Below, piece by piece: positions 62,524-64,000 of a stretch of 64,000 nucleotides of DNA. The notes under the pieces are model-generated. The model was given only the letters and a program-made list of their open reading frames with translations, made no database searches and was not told the DNA's origin. How positions within the stretch are numbered: the first letter of the stretch is position 1; the number at the start of each line of letters is the position of its first letter. Both the position numbers and the translations under genes were made by a program. Source of the DNA: Pseudomonas fluorescens (lineage in GTDB: Bacteria; Pseudomonadota; Gammaproteobacteria; Pseudomonadales; Pseudomonadaceae); contig NZ_CABVHJ010000004.1 of NCBI RefSeq assembly GCF_902497745.1, positions 2,208-66,207 of the forward strand, in the 5' to 3' direction.

Positions 62524-62567
62524 GCAACGCCCGGCCTCTGTGTTGAACAGACGCCGGGCGTTTTGCT
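62524..62567 (+). terminator. Rho-independent terminator of the YdgA gene
   Basis: Arms AACGCCCGGC (62526-62535) and GCCGGGCGTT (62553-62562) across 17 bases, followed by a T-run. It starts about 15 bp after the stop codon. Confidence 0.85.
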
Positions 62568-62765
62568 ATCTGGCGTTTGGGTTTTTGGTGTTCCGGCGAA
62601 GCCGTCGCGAGGATTCTGAACAATTATTGTGTTCTGGATTCTGGTCAACGCTTGCGTGCAAAACTGCCTGACTAAGCTTGGCCGTTGCATGTGCATTGGC
62701 GGCCACCGTTACGAAAGGGCAAGGAGGGCATTGCGACCCGGCTGGCCATGTAAGGATGCTGACGA

Positions 62766-64000
62766 ATGCCGCGTATTGATGTTCCTGTATTACATCGTGG
62801 TTTACGCCCTTTGTTTCGAGTCGCGCTGTGCAGCCAATTGCTCTGGCCGGCACTGGCGTTTGCCGACACACCCTACGATCAGATGGTGCGCGACGCCCGT
62901 GCCGGGCAAACCACGCCGGCGCTGACGGTTTTGCGTCAGGTGCCACCCGGCCAGTCGACCACCGGGCAGATCAGCGATCACCTGCAAATTGCCAGTTGGG
63001 CCGGCCTCGATGCCGAAGTGGTGCAGGTCTATGAAACCCAAGGCCGCGACCGCGTGCTGCCGGTGCAGGCGCTGACCGCCACTGCGCGCGCCTACCGCAA
63101 CCTCAAGCGCTGGGATCAAGCCACTCAGGTCTACAACAAGGCTTTGGCGCTGGAGCCGGATAACGCCGACCTGCAATTGGGGCTGGCCCTGACTCAGGCT
63201 GACGCCGGTAAACCCGACGAAGCGGTGACCCGCGCCAAAGCGCTGGTGGTGGCCAAACCCGATGATCCTTCGCGCCGTCTGGCGCTGGGCTACGCGTTGA
63301 CCCGCGCCGGCAAACAGTTCGACGCCCTGTTCGAATACGATCAAGCCTTCAAACGCGCCGGCAGCAAACCGGAAGTCGCCCGTGAATACGTGGTCGCTCT
63401 GCAAAAGGCGCGTCTGCCGGAACCGGCGTTGCGTCTGGCCAATCAACGTCCGGGTCTGATTGATCCGGTGACCCTGCGTCGCCTCGAAGGCGACCTGGCC
63501 GCCGAGCGCGTGCGCCTCGCCGAACTTGCTACCCGCAGCGAAAAAGAACGCTACGTCATCGCCGATCGTGCGCTGGCCGACTACGACAAACTCCTCGCCA
63601 CCTGGACGCCGGACGCCAGCGCTCTCGATGACGTGACCCGTTGGCGCATCGACCGCATGGGTGCGCTCAAGGCCCGGGCGCGTACCGCTGATGTCATCAC
63701 CGAGTACCAAAAGCTGCAAGCCGAAGGCGTGAAGATTCCGACCTACGCGCTGCGCTGGGTGGCGGCGTCTTATCTGGATCAACGTGAGCCGGAAATCGCC
63801 ACCGACCTGTATCGCCAGGTGCTGGCGGCGCCGGACGCAGATGTCAGTGATCGCCTCGAAGACACCACCGCGCTGTACTACGCATTGCTGGAAAGCGACC
63901 GTGCCGATGAAGCGCGCAAAGTCGCTGAAAACGCCGCCAAGTCCCAGCGTCCGCGTGTCGAACTGAAAGGACTGCCCATCGGTAACCCGAACGACGAATG
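62766..64000 (+). CDS. pgaA: PgaA, poly-beta-1,6-N-acetylglucosamine export porin, partial (3' end beyond window)
   Basis: The frame opens at ATG 62766 (MPRIDVPVLHRGLR) and stays open for 411 codons to the window end. After a signal sequence (CSQLLWPALAFAD) the periplasmic part is made of TPR-like helices: QMVRDARAGQTTPALTVLRQ, NLKRWDQATQVYNKALALEP, RLALGYALTRAGKQFDALFE. This and the later RVELKGLPIGNPND match PgaA/HmsH, whose N-terminal TPR region guides the polymer to the C-terminal outer-membrane barrel, which is missing here. AAGGA lies nine bases before the ATG. The pgaBCD synthesis genes would be expected just beyond the window. PNAG is a biofilm polymer, consistent with the Lap genes. 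Confidence 0.85.
   Translation, partial: MPRIDVPVLHRGLRPLFRVALCSQLLWPALAFADTPYDQMVRDARAGQTTPALTVLRQVPPGQSTTGQISDHLQIASWAGLDAEVVQVYETQGRDRVLPVQALTATARAYRNLKRWDQATQVYNKALALEPDNADLQLGLALTQADAGKPDEAVTRAKALVVAKPDDPSRRLALGYALTRAGKQFDALFEYDQAFKRAGSKPEVAREYVVALQKARLPEPALRLANQRPGLIDPVTLRRLEGDLAAERVRLAELATRSEKERYVIADRALADYDKLLATWTPDASALDDVTRWRIDRMGALKARARTADVITEYQKLQAEGVKIPTYALRWVAASYLDQREPEIATDLYRQVLAAPDADVSDRLEDTTALYYALLESDRADEARKVAENAAKSQRPRVELKGLPIGNPNDE

Overview
The window is chromosomal DNA of a Pseudomonas of the fluorescens group. The evidence is the complete Lap biofilm-adhesin locus (lapG, lapD, lapA, lapE, lapB, lapC), an mgo/pvf diazeniumdiolate-type signal cluster, a FecI/FecR/TonB-receptor iron unit, an amino-acid chemoreceptor with a dCache domain, and eight copies of the fluorescens-type REP/REPIN repeat (core TGTGGGAGCGAGC...GCTCGCGAA) in the gaps between genes.

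Layout. 1-4.6 kb (minus strand): iron-siderophore uptake with cell-surface signalling, ordered FecI sigma factor, FecR anti-sigma, TonB-dependent transducer/receptor, and a PepSY membrane protein cut by the window edge. A Fur-box-like site lies in front. 4.7-6.7 kb: a divergent methyl-accepting chemoreceptor behind a FliA-like promoter. 6.9-12.5 kb (minus): the four-gene mgoB-mgoC-mgoA-mgoD (pvfA-D) operon, with a structured, apparently non-coding 750 bp upstream. 13.2-13.9 kb: a GntR/FCD regulator with a perfect palindrome in front of it.

14.1-40.7 kb: the Lap system. LapG is the periplasmic protease, LapD the c-di-GMP receptor that holds it, LapA a 6012-residue RTX adhesin secreted by a type I system, and LapE/LapB/LapC the outer-membrane, ABC and membrane-fusion parts of that secretion system. 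LapA carries the TAAG cleavage site, about 45 Ig-like repeats of exactly 100 residues, and a von Willebrand A plus RTX C-terminus. About 13.5 kb of the window is this tandem repeat, including a perfect 638-bp duplication.

41-60 kb: accessory and envelope genes. They are a TauD-like dioxygenase with an ABC ATPase and permease but no binding protein; a LysR regulator; an MFS/HlyD/outer-membrane tripartite exporter whose outer-membrane gene has a REPIN inside its 5' coding end; a GT39-like glycosyltransferase; slipin and NfeD; a YbaK-type deacylase; DUF2789; a Fic protein behind phased A-tracts; and a MarR-FUSC-DUF1656-HlyD-NodT efflux operon of the AaeAB type. 60-64 kb: an unknown membrane protein, a YdgA/DUF945 protein, and the 5' part of pgaA (poly-N-acetylglucosamine export), which runs off the end.

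The genes centre on surface life: adhesion (Lap), exopolysaccharide (Pga), chemotaxis, iron capture, small-molecule signalling and efflux. Starts were re-chosen by Shine-Dalgarno position and family alignment where the longest reading frame was clearly too long. All functional names rest on recognition of sequence motifs and gene order, not on database searches.
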